A DNA stretch of 64,000 nt from Hymenobacter plasmatis (GCF_020711255.1 NZ_JAJFAW010000025.1:25881-89880), one strand, 5' to 3'; positions 41,508 to 50,099 are shown, counted from the first letter of the stretch. A program made the numbers and translations. Notes: generated by a model from the letters alone, not told the origin.

Positions 41508-42047
41508 TTACGGGTGCACGAGCACCCAGCCCTCGGCCTGGCGGATAATCAGCTCGCCGTTGCCGGTGGGCACGATTGAGATATAGGGAAGCATATCGTC
41601 CTTGGTCAGCTTGTAGGCCTTGAGTGAGTTGGCGCACTGGGCCAGGATGACGCCGGCCTGCTGCAAAGCCAGCACGTCGGCCTCGTAGGGCTGGTCTTTT
41701 TTGAACACGACCGTGCCGCCGCTGAACACCACCAGCTCCAGCTCCAGCTTGCCCTTCAGGCGCGGGTCTTCGAGCGCATTTTTCATGTTGTGCAGGGTCT
41801 GGTTGATGAGCTTGGGCTCGCTGCTATCGAGCTGGTACACGGCGCGATAGTGCTTTTGGGTGGCGGGCGCACCCGCGAAGCTGGCGGCTTTGGCGGCAAA
41901 GGCGGCGTTGGGCGGCGTGAGCACGGGCGGCGTGGCGGGCGTGGTGGCGGGGGGAGTAGCGGGCATCGTAGCAGGCGTTTGGGCGGTGGCGGTGAGGGCC
42001 GCGCCGGTCAGCAGCAGCGCGGTAAGCAGGGGGCGAATGGTCAGCAT
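41508..42047 (-). CDS. Exported DsrE-family protein
   Basis: The 179-residue protein has a signal peptide ending TATAQ (residue 23) and a Thr/Pro/Ala-rich spacer. A DsrE/DsrF-like alpha/beta domain follows, with KLELELVVFSGGTVVF, the conserved Cys in GVILAQCANSLKAYKL and the terminal GELIIRQAEGWVLVHP. DsrE proteins carry or transfer sulfane sulfur on that Cys. The exported form in a TsdA/YeeE/rhodanese operon fits periplasmic sulfur handling. It follows the porin gene after 42 bp. Confidence 0.85.
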   Translation of the reverse strand: MLTIRPLLTALLLTGAALTATAQTPATMPATPPATTPATPPVLTPPNAAFAAKAASFAGAPATQKHYRAVYQLDSSEPKLINQTLHNMKNALEDPRLKGKLELELVVFSGGTVVFKKDQPYEADVLALQQAGVILAQCANSLKAYKLTKDDMLPYISIVPTGNGELIIRQAEGWVLVHP

Positions 42048-42089
42048 GGAAGCAGGGAATTGGGAGGGGATGGGAACGGGTCGGCGACC

Positions 42090-43541
42090 CTAAAAATCGT
42101 AATTCAGGATGAGATTGAGCTGGTGCAGGTCCACCTTGTTCACCACGTAGCGGGCCTCGCCGTAGGTGGCGCCCAGGCCGCCCTTGTAAATGTAGAGCAG
42201 CTGCCCGCGCAGGCCCCGCGCCCAGCCGCCAAACGGGTAGCTCACCGAGGCGTTGAGCTGCCGGTACGAGGGCATGCCATACTTGTTCAGGGCGAAGTCG
42301 CGCACATCGGGCAGGTAGTAGTGGCCGTAGCCGACTTCCGCTTTCAGCCCCGGCACCCGGGCAAAGGTGCGGCCGGCCAGCAGCGCCGCCGCGGCGAGCC
42401 CGCCGAAGCCTTCCTCCCGCTCACGGGGCAGAAAGGTGTAGAACGGCTCGCGGCCCCACTCGCGCGGAAATAGGAAGCGCCCGGTGCGGGTGATGCGGGT
42501 GTAGTTGGCGCTCACGCTCCAGGGGCCGCGCTGGTAGCCCAGGCGGGCGCTCAGGGCATGGGCCTGGCGGCCGGGGGCGCTGTAGGCCAGGCGCGGGTCG
42601 GCGTTGCCGCCGTTGCCCACGGTGCGCTGGTAGTGGTACTGCCCGCTCAGGCTGAGCTGGCCCGCGCCCACGGCCCAGCCGGTGGTGGCTTCCGCCATGG
42701 TGGCGTTGAACAGCTTGTCAGCATAGTAGTTCCAGACCTGCACGCGGGTGCGCGGCCCCAGCTGCCGGCTCGCGCCAACGATGCCCAGGCCCCGACTGCT
42801 CAGCTGCCCGGCGTAGCCCGCCCGCTTGCCGGTGTCGTCCACGCCGGTGGGGTACAGGCCGAGGGAGTTGGCCACCGAGGCCCATTCCGACGTGGAGCGC
42901 GTGGCCATGTGCGTCAGCCAGCCGGCCGTGAGGGTCGTGTTTTTTACTTCGTTGAATTCCAGCCACAGGCCCTGCGCGTAGTTCGGGCTCAGGCGGCCGT
43001 CCTGCGGGTTGAGTAGGGGCGTCACCAGTAGCTGCCGCCCAAACGTGGCCACCGACTGCCGCCAGCGGTAGCGGGCGAACAGCTCCTCGGGCCGCCCCGT
43101 GAGCTGGCGGCGGGCGGGGGCCGTCACGTCAAACAGGCCCACCTCGAAGCGGCTCACTGCCCCCGTGGCGGGGTCGGGCGTAGCCAGGTCGTTGGAGGCC
43201 AGGTTGGCCCAGAAAAACCCGCCCACGCCCAGCTGAAAGCCGTGCAGCGGGGCCGTCTCGAACCGCGCCCCGGCCCCGAGGCCGTTGGCGTAGTAATCGG
43301 GCCGGTCGCCCTGGTTGAGGGTCGCCATGAAGTAGTTGCGCACCCGGCCGTGCCACTGGCCCCGCCCGAAGGCGTCGGCCAGCGTGCGGGCCTGCACGGT
43401 GTCCGCCGGTGGCGGGTATGGCAGGAGCTGGTTACGGCCCGTGACGGGCCGCGTGGGGGCGGGCTCGGCCTGCTGCGCCCGCGCGGCGGCCGGGGCCAGC
43501 AGCAGGCCGGCCGCGCAGAAACGAAGAAAGCGGTTCATCAC
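42090..43541 (-). CDS. OprD-like outer-membrane porin
   Basis: The 483-residue protein has a signal peptide ending ARAQ (about residue 22). Amphipathic strands follow, ending in QLNLILNYDF, with the terminal Phe expected of outer-membrane barrels. Motifs such as GRVRNYFMATLNQGDRPDYYANGLGAG and YRWRQSVATFGRQ match Bacteroidetes OprD-like porins. It probably admits small anions such as thiosulfate or tetrathionate to the periplasm. It follows the TsdA-like gene after 9 bp. Confidence 0.78.
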   Translation of the reverse strand: MMNRFLRFCAAGLLLAPAAARAQQAEPAPTRPVTGRNQLLPYPPPADTVQARTLADAFGRGQWHGRVRNYFMATLNQGDRPDYYANGLGAGARFETAPLHGFQLGVGGFFWANLASNDLATPDPATGAVSRFEVGLFDVTAPARRQLTGRPEELFARYRWRQSVATFGRQLLVTPLLNPQDGRLSPNYAQGLWLEFNEVKNTTLTAGWLTHMATRSTSEWASVANSLGLYPTGVDDTGKRAGYAGQLSSRGLGIVGASRQLGPRTRVQVWNYYADKLFNATMAEATTGWAVGAGQLSLSGQYHYQRTVGNGGNADPRLAYSAPGRQAHALSARLGYQRGPWSVSANYTRITRTGRFLFPREWGREPFYTFLPREREEGFGGLAAAALLAGRTFARVPGLKAEVGYGHYYLPDVRDFALNKYGMPSYRQLNASVSYPFGGWARGLRGQLLYIYKGGLGATYGEARYVVNKVDLHQLNLILNYDF

Positions 43542-43550
43542 AAGGGCGGG

Positions 43551-44606
43551 TTAATTGGCTTTGGCCGGCTGCGGGTGCGCGTCCTCGATGGGCTGATACG
43601 GCCCGTACTTGTGCTGCTTTTCGGAGAACTTATCCGCGTAAGGCCCGAAGGGAAGGTCCACCGGCTTTTTGCTGATGTCGGGCCAGTCGCGCGGCGTCGC
43701 CAGGTGCGGGCGCGGCTGCGAGTTGACGAACGCCGCCACGTCCCAGGCCTGCTTGTTGGTCAGCTGCGGGTGGTCGAAGGTGGCCCCGAAGGGCATGGCC
43801 GCCTTCACGTACTTGGCGAAGTTCGACACCCGGAACAGGCCAGCGCCGTCGTTGTAGCTGGCCGGTCCCCACAGCGGCGGGTACTGGTAGCCGGTGTTGT
43901 CGGCCAGCGGCTGACCCTGGCCGGCGGGGCCGTGACAGCTCTGGCACTTGGCCGCGAACACCGCTTCGCCAATCACCGGGTCGGCGGCCCGGTCGAGGTA
44001 AGCCAGCTTCATAAAGCCCGTGCCGTACACCTTTTTTCCTTTGGGAATGTCCTTCCCCAGCCACTTGATGTAGGCCACGATGGCGCGCATCTCGCGGCTG
44101 CTGTCGGGCACGACGCGGCCGTTGAGGCTGCGCTCCATGCAGTCGCCCACCCGTTTTTCAATGCCTTCGACCGACCCCGAGCGGGCGCGCATTTTGGGAT
44201 ACGTCGCGGCCACGGCCAGGTAGTTGTTGGCGAAGCCCTGCGTGCCGGCCTGCAGGTGGCAGTTCTGGCAGTTCATGCCGTTGGTCAGGTGCGCCACCGA
44301 GCCCTGCGGCCCCAGGTACTGCGCGGTGTGCGCAATCAGCTCCCGCCCGTAGCGAATCTGGCGGCCGGCGGCCGTGCGCGGAATAGTGGCCGTGTCCGGG
44401 GCCGGGGCGGCCGGGCGGTGGTAGCTGCCTGTTGGGGGCGGCCCCTGGGTGGCTTCGTCCTCCGCCGCCACGGGCGCGGGCGCGGCCGGCGGGCCATAGA
44501 GCTGCGTGACCACGACCACGATGACCAGCACCACGGCCGCCGTCAGCACCATCAGCAGGCGCGCCATGTGGGGCAGCTGCTGCACCCGTTCATCGGTGGG
44601 TTTCAT
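43551..44606 (-). CDS. tsdA: TsdA-like dihaem cytochrome c, probable thiosulfate dehydrogenase
   Basis: The 351-residue protein has an N-terminal membrane helix (residues 16-35) and two haem c motifs, CQNCH (113-117) and CQSCH (221-225). Residues 140-165 (ARSGSVEGIEKRVGDCMERS) match the TsdA signature, with Cys156 at the position of the unusual axial Cys ligand of the active-site haem. TsdA interconverts thiosulfate and tetrathionate. The neighbouring porin, YeeE channels and DsrE protein support a sulfur role. It appears membrane-anchored rather than freely soluble. Confidence 0.82.
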   Translation of the reverse strand: MKPTDERVQQLPHMARLLMVLTAAVVLVIVVVVTQLYGPPAAPAPVAAEDEATQGPPPTGSYHRPAAPAPDTATIPRTAAGRQIRYGRELIAHTAQYLGPQGSVAHLTNGMNCQNCHLQAGTQGFANNYLAVAATYPKMRARSGSVEGIEKRVGDCMERSLNGRVVPDSSREMRAIVAYIKWLGKDIPKGKKVYGTGFMKLAYLDRAADPVIGEAVFAAKCQSCHGPAGQGQPLADNTGYQYPPLWGPASYNDGAGLFRVSNFAKYVKAAMPFGATFDHPQLTNKQAWDVAAFVNSQPRPHLATPRDWPDISKKPVDLPFGPYADKFSEKQHKYGPYQPIEDAHPQPAKAN

Positions 44607-44634
44607 GGCGGGGAGGCGTTAAAGAGGGAAGAAG

Positions 44635-45045
44635 TTAGTAAGGCAGCTTTTCGCGCAGGGCGCTGTAGGTCCAGGTGCCGGCCAGCGCGGCCAGAATGAG
44701 CACGGCGGCCGAGCCGATGCCGCTGCCCAGCTGCGCGAACAGCGGGCCGGGGCAGGCCCCGGTCAGCGCCCAGCCGAGGCCGAAGATGAAGCCCCCAATC
44801 CAGATGCCGTGGTTGAATTGCTTGTCGGCCAGCTTGATTTCTTCCCCATCAATCGACTTGAGGCGGTTGCGCTTGATAAGCTGAATGGAAATCATGCCCA
44901 CCAGAATGGCCGAGCCGATGACGCCGTACATGTGGAAGCTCTGGAAGCGGAACATTTCCTGAATCCGGAACCAGCTGATGACTTCGCTTTTGGTGAGAAT
45001 GATGCCGAACAACGTGCCCAGCACCAGGTATTTGAAATATTTCAT
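44635..45045 (-). CDS. YeeE/YedE-type membrane protein (DUF6691), probable sulfur-compound channel
   Basis: The 136-residue protein has four membrane helices and the signature FGLGWALTGACPGPLFAQLGSG, with its conserved Cys at about residue 98. In the TsuA/YeeE family such a Cys relays thiosulfate through the membrane. Short DUF6691 proteins usually pair with a second half-size YeeE protein, here encoded at 45710. The methyltransferase gene separates the two halves and overlaps this start by 4 bp. Confidence 0.88.
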   Translation of the reverse strand: MKYFKYLVLGTLFGIILTKSEVISWFRIQEMFRFQSFHMYGVIGSAILVGMISIQLIKRNRLKSIDGEEIKLADKQFNHGIWIGGFIFGLGWALTGACPGPLFAQLGSGIGSAAVLILAALAGTWTYSALREKLPY

Positions 45046-45689
45046 ATGCAGTAAGTGAGTTTGGAGGAGGAATCGCGCACGCCCAGCAGGCGCACCACGT
45101 TGGCCGGGCCGGCGTGGAAGCTGCCTTCGTGCAGCACCACGCCCAGCGCGTGGTTTTCCAGGATATTCAGCCCGGCAAAGTCTTCGGCCAGCGTGGCCGG
45201 CTCGTAGAGCAGGTCGGCGGACTTGGGGCCGCCCGAGGGCAGGCCCAGCTGCCGGGGACTGAAGGCTTCCAGGATGAGGTGGCCGCCGGAAGCCAGGCTG
45301 GCGGCAGCGCCGGCGTGTACCGCCCGGCGGTCTGCGGGCGCTAAGTGGGCGTAAATGAGGCCCACGGCGTCGTAGTGGCCGGGCTGCTGCCAGCCCAGCG
45401 CCGTGAGGTCCGCCACCTGGTAGTTGAGACGCACGCCCTGGGCCACGGCCAGGCGCAGGGCCTTGGCGCGGCCCTCGTCGCTGAAATCCACGGCCGTCAC
45501 CTGCCAGCCGCGCTTGGCGGCGTACACGGCGTTGCGGCCCTCGCCCTCGGCCAGCAGCAGCAGGCGGCCGGGCGGCAGCGCATCGAGCTGCTGGCGGAAG
45601 TAAGCATTCGGCTCGGTGCCGTAGGCGTAGGTTTCGCCCTCGTAGCGGGCATCCCAGAAGTCAACGGCGGTGGGGGCAATAGCTTCCAT
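45042..45689 (-). CDS. Class I SAM-dependent methyltransferase (TehB-like)
   Basis: From ATG 45689 the protein has 215 residues. It has the Rossmann-type motif I LLLLAEGEGRNAVYAAKRGW, motif II VTAVDFS and a following YDAVGLIYAHLAP segment, as in TehB/thiol methyltransferase-like enzymes. The N-terminus FWDARYEGETYAYGTEPNAYF is typical of that group. The substrate is unknown; location between two YeeE-type sulfur channels suggests sulfide, a thiol or another chalcogen compound. It overlaps the next gene by ATGA. Confidence 0.85.
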   Translation of the reverse strand: MEAIAPTAVDFWDARYEGETYAYGTEPNAYFRQQLDALPPGRLLLLAEGEGRNAVYAAKRGWQVTAVDFSDEGRAKALRLAVAQGVRLNYQVADLTALGWQQPGHYDAVGLIYAHLAPADRRAVHAGAAASLASGGHLILEAFSPRQLGLPSGGPKSADLLYEPATLAEDFAGLNILENHALGVVLHEGSFHAGPANVVRLLGVRDSSSKLTYCI

Positions 45690-45709
45690 AAAACGGTGAT
45701 TTGAGGGGG

Positions 45710-46270
45710 CTAAAACATCATCGGATAAACTACCCAGGTCATCAGCAAGCCGCCGGCAAAGAAGCCGATGACGGCCACCAGCGATACCCATTGCAGGTTG
45801 GAGAGGCCCGAAATGGCATGGCCCGAGGTGCAGCCGCCGGCGTAGCGCGTGCCGAAGCCCACCAGAAAGCCGCCCAGCACCAGAAACACCCAGCCTTTCC
45901 AGTTGGCGAGGTTGTCGAGGGCAAACAGCTCGCGGGGCAGCAGGCCGGTGAAGTCCGTGAGGTGCATTTCGGCTTTCAGGTCCCGCACCGTGGCGGCCGA
46001 GATGCCGATAACGTCGGGGTGGCCCATGAGCCGGTAGCCGATGAAGCCGCCCAGCGCGATGCCGAGCACGAACACCAGGTTCCAGATTTCGGCCCGCCAG
46101 TTATAAGTCAGAAAGGGAATGCCGGCCGGCACGCAGGCCGCGCACACGTGGCGCAGCGAGGAGCTGATGCCCAGCGCCTTATTCCCCACGAGCAGCAGCG
46201 CGGGCACCGTCAGGCCAATCAAAGGGCCGGCCACGTACCAGGGCCAGGGTTGTTGCAGGAGTTCAAGCAT
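45710..46270 (-). CDS. YeeE/YedE-family sulfur transporter half
   Basis: The 186-residue protein has about five membrane helices with RHVCAACVPAG near residue 40 and the family signature FGTRYAGGCTSGHAISGLS near residue 145. The Cys of GCTSGH is the one expected to bind thiosulfate in TsuA-type channels. With the DUF6691 protein at 44635 it probably forms a complete uptake unit. It lies 30 bp after the rhodanese gene. Confidence 0.9.
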   Translation of the reverse strand: MLELLQQPWPWYVAGPLIGLTVPALLLVGNKALGISSSLRHVCAACVPAGIPFLTYNWRAEIWNLVFVLGIALGGFIGYRLMGHPDVIGISAATVRDLKAEMHLTDFTGLLPRELFALDNLANWKGWVFLVLGGFLVGFGTRYAGGCTSGHAISGLSNLQWVSLVAVIGFFAGGLLMTWVVYPMMF

Positions 46271-46300
46271 GAAAACAGAGGTCGTAAGGAGATAAGCTAT

Positions 46301-46642
46301 TTATTTAGTGGTCAGCTGCTCCGGCCAGTCGAGCACCCCGCCGAGCAGGTTGCTTACCTGCGCGAAGCCGGCGGTGGTGAGCTGGCCGGCCGCGTTGGCC
46401 GAGCGCGCGCCGCTGCGGCAGTACACGTAGGTGGGCTTGGTTTTGTCCAGGGCGGCCACGCGCTGGCCGAAGTCGGGCGCGGTGACTTCGATGTTGACGG
46501 CGCCGGGCAGGTGGCCGGCGGCGAATTCGTCGGGCCGGCGCACGTCCACGAGCACCGCGCCGGGCTGGCGCAGGCCCTCGGCAAACTGCGCGGGCGTCAG
46601 GTTTTGAAAAGCAGGAGCGGAAGTTTTATTGAAACCGAACAT
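46301..46642 (-). CDS. Single-domain rhodanese-like sulfurtransferase
   Basis: The 113-residue protein is one rhodanese domain with VLVDVRRPDEFAAGHLPGAVNI and the active-site loop YCRSGARS, whose Cys (about residue 81) accepts sulfane sulfur. The loop length is that of GlpE/PspE-type rhodaneses. It has no signal peptide, so it should be cytosolic. It follows the beta-lactamase-fold protein after 90 bp and may pass persulfide from the YeeE channels to that dioxygenase. Confidence 0.92.
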   Translation of the reverse strand: MFGFNKTSAPAFQNLTPAQFAEGLRQPGAVLVDVRRPDEFAAGHLPGAVNIEVTAPDFGQRVAALDKTKPTYVYCRSGARSANAAGQLTTAGFAQVSNLLGGVLDWPEQLTTK

Positions 46643-46732
46643 GACGGAGGAGTATCAGAAGTGAAAAGGAAAGCATGAGAATTAGCGGATAATGGCCCCG
46701 GCACTGATGCCGGAGCCAATCCGACAAAGGGA

Positions 46733-48088
46733 TTAGTGGGCCGCTGTCGCGGTCTGGAAGGATTTCACAGCCTCGCTCAAATCCAGCACCTCGGTGCCGG
46801 GCAGGGCGTCGGCCACGATGCTGCTGCCAGCCGCCGAGCGGTAGCCGCCGGCGCAGTGCACCACCACCGGCTTATCGGTCGGAATCTCGCCGGCCCGCTC
46901 GCGCAGTTCGGGCAGGGGAATGTTGATAGAGCCCTCGAAAATGGGCTCGTCGCGGTGCTCCACGGGGTTGCGGATGTCCACGATGGTATAGTTCTCCGGG
47001 TGCTCGCGGAAGGTCGGCACATCGAGTACCGGCATGGTGGCCTCGGTGGCGGGCGTGCCCACCAGCGCGCCCTTAATCAGCGGCTCGTAGCCGATTTTGG
47101 CAGTTTTTTGAATCAGGTCTTCCCGCGTGGCCTCGTCGGCCGCAATCAGGTAGAACGACTCCTCCGGCCCCACGATGGAGCCCAGCCAGGTTTCGAACTT
47201 GCCGCCCTGCTGGATGTTGATGGCCCCGTCCACGTGGCCCTTTTTGAACTCGGCTTCGGGCCGGGTGTCGATGACCACTGCACCGGCTTCCAGCGTCGTG
47301 CCGGGGGCCAGGCGCGGCACCTGCTGCACGCTCGGGGCGTATTCGGGCGCGCCGGCCTTATTTAGGGCCACGTCGTAGCCGAAGTATTTGGGAATGAACG
47401 GCTGGTCGGCCAGCAGCTCTTGCACGAACTCCTCCTCACTCATGGGACGCAGCATGGGGTTGCCGGCTTTTTCGGCCCCGATGCTGCTGCTGTTGGCCCC
47501 GCTCAGGGCCTTGCCGCAGAGCGAGCCCGCGCCGTGGGCGGGGTACACCAGCACGTCGGCGGCCAGCGGCATCAACTTATCGCGCAGCGAGTGGTACATC
47601 TGCCTGGCCAGCTCCTCGCGCTTGGCGGTCAGGTTACCCGCCTTTTCGCGCAGGTCGGGCCGGCCCACGTCGCCGATGAAGAGCGTATCGCCGGTGAACA
47701 CGGCCACGTCCTTACCCTCGCGGCTGAGCACGATGCTGAGCGAATCGGGCGAGTGGCCGGGGGTGTTCAGGGCGCGGAAGGTGAGCTTGCCCACGGTGAA
47801 CTCCTGGCCCTCGTCGAATCCCTCGTGGGCATAATCAGCCCCAAGCAGCTTGCTCACGCGGATAACGGCTCCGGTAGCCTGCGCGATTTCCAGGTGCGAC
47901 GACACGAAGTCGGCGTGGGGGTGGGTTTCGATGACGGCCACGATTTTGGCCTCATTGGCCTTGGCGTAGTCGTAGTATTGCTGCGGGTTGCGGGCCGGGT
48001 CGATGAGCACGATTTCGCGGGCGCACTCGCTGAGGACGGCGTAGGAAAAATGGGCCAGGCCCTTGTCTTCAAACTGTTCGATTTTCAT
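46733..48088 (-). CDS. Metallo-beta-lactamase-fold persulfide dioxygenase with two rhodanese domains
   Basis: The 451-residue protein has an N-terminal ETHE1-like metallo-hydrolase domain (His56, His58, Asp60 and His65 in THPHADFVSSH; DTLFIGDVGRPDL). Two rhodanese domains follow, at about 250-345 and 355-450. The first has LIAADEA in place of the active-site Cys loop and is catalytically silent. The second keeps the Cys in VVHCAGGYRSAAG. Such fusions oxidise glutathione or other persulfides to sulfite, which the adjacent TauE/SafE protein could export. Confidence 0.92.
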   Translation of the reverse strand: MKIEQFEDKGLAHFSYAVLSECAREIVLIDPARNPQQYYDYAKANEAKIVAVIETHPHADFVSSHLEIAQATGAVIRVSKLLGADYAHEGFDEGQEFTVGKLTFRALNTPGHSPDSLSIVLSREGKDVAVFTGDTLFIGDVGRPDLREKAGNLTAKREELARQMYHSLRDKLMPLAADVLVYPAHGAGSLCGKALSGANSSSIGAEKAGNPMLRPMSEEEFVQELLADQPFIPKYFGYDVALNKAGAPEYAPSVQQVPRLAPGTTLEAGAVVIDTRPEAEFKKGHVDGAINIQQGGKFETWLGSIVGPEESFYLIAADEATREDLIQKTAKIGYEPLIKGALVGTPATEATMPVLDVPTFREHPENYTIVDIRNPVEHRDEPIFEGSINIPLPELRERAGEIPTDKPVVVHCAGGYRSAAGSSIVADALPGTEVLDLSEAVKSFQTATAAH

Positions 48089-48146
48089 GGGATGAAACGA
48101 AATAACGGGTGAAAGAAACGGGAGCGGAAAAGCGGTAAATGGTTGA

Positions 48147-48965
48147 TTAAATGTGGTGAAACAGCAGCTCTTTGGTCAGGATGAACGCGCCCATGGCCAG
48201 CGTGAACCAGCCGAAAGCGGGCTTCAGCTTGGCCCCCGGAATGAAGCGGGCCAGGTAGGTGCCGAGCACAATGCCGCCGAGGGCAAAGGCGAGGAAGCCC
48301 AGTAAAAACGACCAAGCGATGGGCGTGCCCGCGCTGAGGTCGCCGGTAAAGCCGATGAGTGAGTTCAGGGCAATGATGGCTAGGGAGGTGCCCACGGCCA
48401 GCTTCATGGGCAGGCGCGCGCCCAGCACCAGCGCCGGAATGATGAGGAAGCCGCCGCCCGCCCCGACGAAGCCCGTGAGCGTGCCCACTACCAGGCCAAT
48501 GGTGAGAATGAGCGGGTAGTTAAATGCGTGCTTGTGGTGCAGCTCTTCATCAAGCACTTCCTCGGCCTGCTTGCTCCGAATCATGGAGGTGGCCGCCACC
48601 ACCATCAGCACCGCGAAGGCCACGAGCACCAGCAGGTCTTTGGTGAAGACGATGCTGCCCACCGTGAACAGCACGTGCGGAATGGCCGGCATGAGCACCT
48701 TGCGCACCGCAAACACCGCCATTAGGGAAGGAATCAGAAAGACGATGGCGGTTTTCAGCGACACCAGCCCCTTGCGGAAGTAGCCCGACGCGCCGACCAC
48801 CGAGGTCGAGCCGACCACGAACAGCGAGTAGGCCGTGCTCAGCACCGGGCTCACGCCCATCAAATACACGAGCACCGGCACGGTGAGGATGGAGCCGCCC
48901 CCGCCCATAATGCCGAGCGAGAGGCCAATGAAGATGGCGGCGAAGTAGCCGAAGTAGTGAAGCAT
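48147..48965 (-). CDS. TauE/SafE-family sulfite/anion exporter
   Basis: The 272-residue protein has about eight membrane helices and the family motifs GLSLGIMGGGGSILTVPVLVY near the start and TGFVGAGGGFLIIPALVL in the second half. These Gly-rich repeats define TauE/SafE (DUF81). It likely exports sulfite or a related anion made by the persulfide dioxygenase encoded 58 bp downstream. A 16-bp operator-like palindrome lies 17 bp upstream of its start. Confidence 0.9.
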   Translation of the reverse strand: MLHYFGYFAAIFIGLSLGIMGGGGSILTVPVLVYLMGVSPVLSTAYSLFVVGSTSVVGASGYFRKGLVSLKTAIVFLIPSLMAVFAVRKVLMPAIPHVLFTVGSIVFTKDLLVLVAFAVLMVVAATSMIRSKQAEEVLDEELHHKHAFNYPLILTIGLVVGTLTGFVGAGGGFLIIPALVLGARLPMKLAVGTSLAIIALNSLIGFTGDLSAGTPIAWSFLLGFLAFALGGIVLGTYLARFIPGAKLKPAFGWFTLAMGAFILTKELLFHHI

Positions 48966-48982
48966 TTTTAACGTATGAAATT

Positions 48983-48998
48983 ATGAATGGTTGTTCAT
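48983..48998. promoter_or_regulatory. Second copy of the sulfur-regulator operator
   Basis: ATGAAT and GTTCAT are separated by 4 bp, the same 6-4-6 layout as the site at 49362-49377 (ATGAAC, GTTCAT), with one arm base changed. It lies in the 60-bp gap between the ArsR-like gene and the TauE gene, suggesting separate control of the operon body. Confidence 0.7.
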
Positions 48999-49025
48999 GT
49001 GTTTTGGCAAAAAAAGCCGCGCCGC

Positions 49026-49346
49026 TTACAGAAAGGTGCACGCAGCCAGGCACTGAATCACGTCGATGACTTCGCGCATTTTCAGCGAATAAAATATGTT
49101 CTTTCCCTCGCGGAAGCTACTCAGGATGCCCTTGAGCTTCATGCCCGAAAGGTGGTGCGACAGCAGGCTTTGCTCTACGTTCAGCCGCTCACTGATGTCG
49201 GTCACCGACAGGTTGTCGTGAGCAGCCAATAGTTGCACGATGGCAATGCGCGTGGGGTGGGCCGTGGTTTTAAGAATGAAGGCCACTTTCTCCATTTTTT
49301 CAACGGAGAGGCCCATATCAACGGAAAGAGGGGTAGCTGCGGTCAT
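49026..49346 (-). CDS. ArsR/BigR-like regulator of the sulfur operon
   Basis: The 106-residue protein has the ArsR-family winged helix-turn-helix (AHPTRIAIVQLL, NVEQSLLSHHLSGMKLKG). It lacks the alpha-3 C-x-C metal site: LSVTDISERL stands there. Its only Cys are Cys99 and Cys103 at the C-terminus (IQCLAAC). BigR/SqrR-type members use two Cys to sense reactive sulfur, so a persulfide-sensing role is plausible, although the Cys positions differ from the usual pair. It heads the sulfur operon. Confidence 0.85.
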   Translation of the reverse strand: MTAATPLSVDMGLSVEKMEKVAFILKTTAHPTRIAIVQLLAAHDNLSVTDISERLNVEQSLLSHHLSGMKLKGILSSFREGKNIFYSLKMREVIDVIQCLAACTFL

Positions 49347-49354
49347 AACTCGTA

Positions 49355-49403
49355 CAAACTTATGAACATTTGTTCATTCATACAAGTGTTGCCCCTACAT
49401 TTG
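49355..49403. promoter_or_regulatory. Divergent promoters and central operator of the sulfur regulon
   Basis: TAAGTTTG on the minus strand (CAAACTTA, 49355-49362) and TACATTTG on the plus strand (49396-49403) both match TAnnTTTG and point away from each other. The palindrome ATGAAC-4-GTTCAT (49362-49377) lies between them and touches the minus-strand -7 box and the plus-strand -33 TTTG (49369-49372). One repressor dimer could therefore control both the ArsR operon and the TlpA gene. Confidence 0.75.
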
Positions 49404-49496
49404 TTCCCGCCAGCTCATCTTTCCTGGTTCTATTTCCATCGGCTGGGGCCAAAGGGACTTGATAAATATCCCGGCCCACTCCTTCATTTTCCGCCC

Positions 49497-50099
49497 ATGA
49501 ACCACAAGTCCCTCACCTCCTGGTTGCCGCTGGCCCTGTTTGCCCTCGTCCTTTTCACGCCCCTGCGGCCCATCGTGCTCGGCGGCTTGCAGCGGGGCCT
49601 GCTGGCCACCGGCCTATGGAACGCTGCCGCGCCCGCGACTCCGGCCGCCAAAATGCCGGTGGTGCTCACCGGCGGCGCAACTTACCCCCACAACCTGCCC
49701 CTGGTTACGCTCGATGGCAAGGCGATTAACCTGAGCGACCTAAAAGGCAAGGTCGTATTCGTGAACTTGTGGGCCAGCTGGTGTCCGCCCTGCCGCGCCG
49801 AAATGCCGGGCATTGAAGCCCTGTACAAAAAAGTCGACCACTCGAAAATTGCCTTCGTGATGCTCTCGCTCGATGATGACGCGGCCAAGGCCCGCAAGTT
49901 CGTGCAGAGTCAGGGCTACACCTTTCCCGTGTTCCTGCGCACCGGCAACCTGCCCGCGCCATTCGATTCCAACTCTATCCCGTCCACCGTTATCCTCGGG
50001 CCCGATGGGCGGGTGGCCGCCCGCCACGATGGCATGGCCGAGTACGATACGCCCGAGTTCAAGGCCTCATTGGAGCAGCTGGCGAAATTGGCCCGCTAG
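49497..50099 (+). CDS. TlpA/ResA-like membrane-anchored thioredoxin
   Basis: From ATG 49497 the protein has 200 residues: an N-terminal membrane helix or uncleaved signal (residues 9-35) and a thioredoxin fold with WASWCPPC (Cys96, Cys99). PFDSNSIPSTVIL supplies the cis-Pro. It acts as a periplasmic thiol-disulfide reductant, likely maintaining cytochrome c or the DsrE and TsdA thiols. It is divergent from the ArsR-like regulator and shares its operator, which ties it to the sulfur operon. Confidence 0.9.
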   Translation: MNHKSLTSWLPLALFALVLFTPLRPIVLGGLQRGLLATGLWNAAAPATPAAKMPVVLTGGATYPHNLPLVTLDGKAINLSDLKGKVVFVNLWASWCPPCRAEMPGIEALYKKVDHSKIAFVMLSLDDDAAKARKFVQSQGYTFPVFLRTGNLPAPFDSNSIPSTVILGPDGRVAARHDGMAEYDTPEFKASLEQLAKLAR

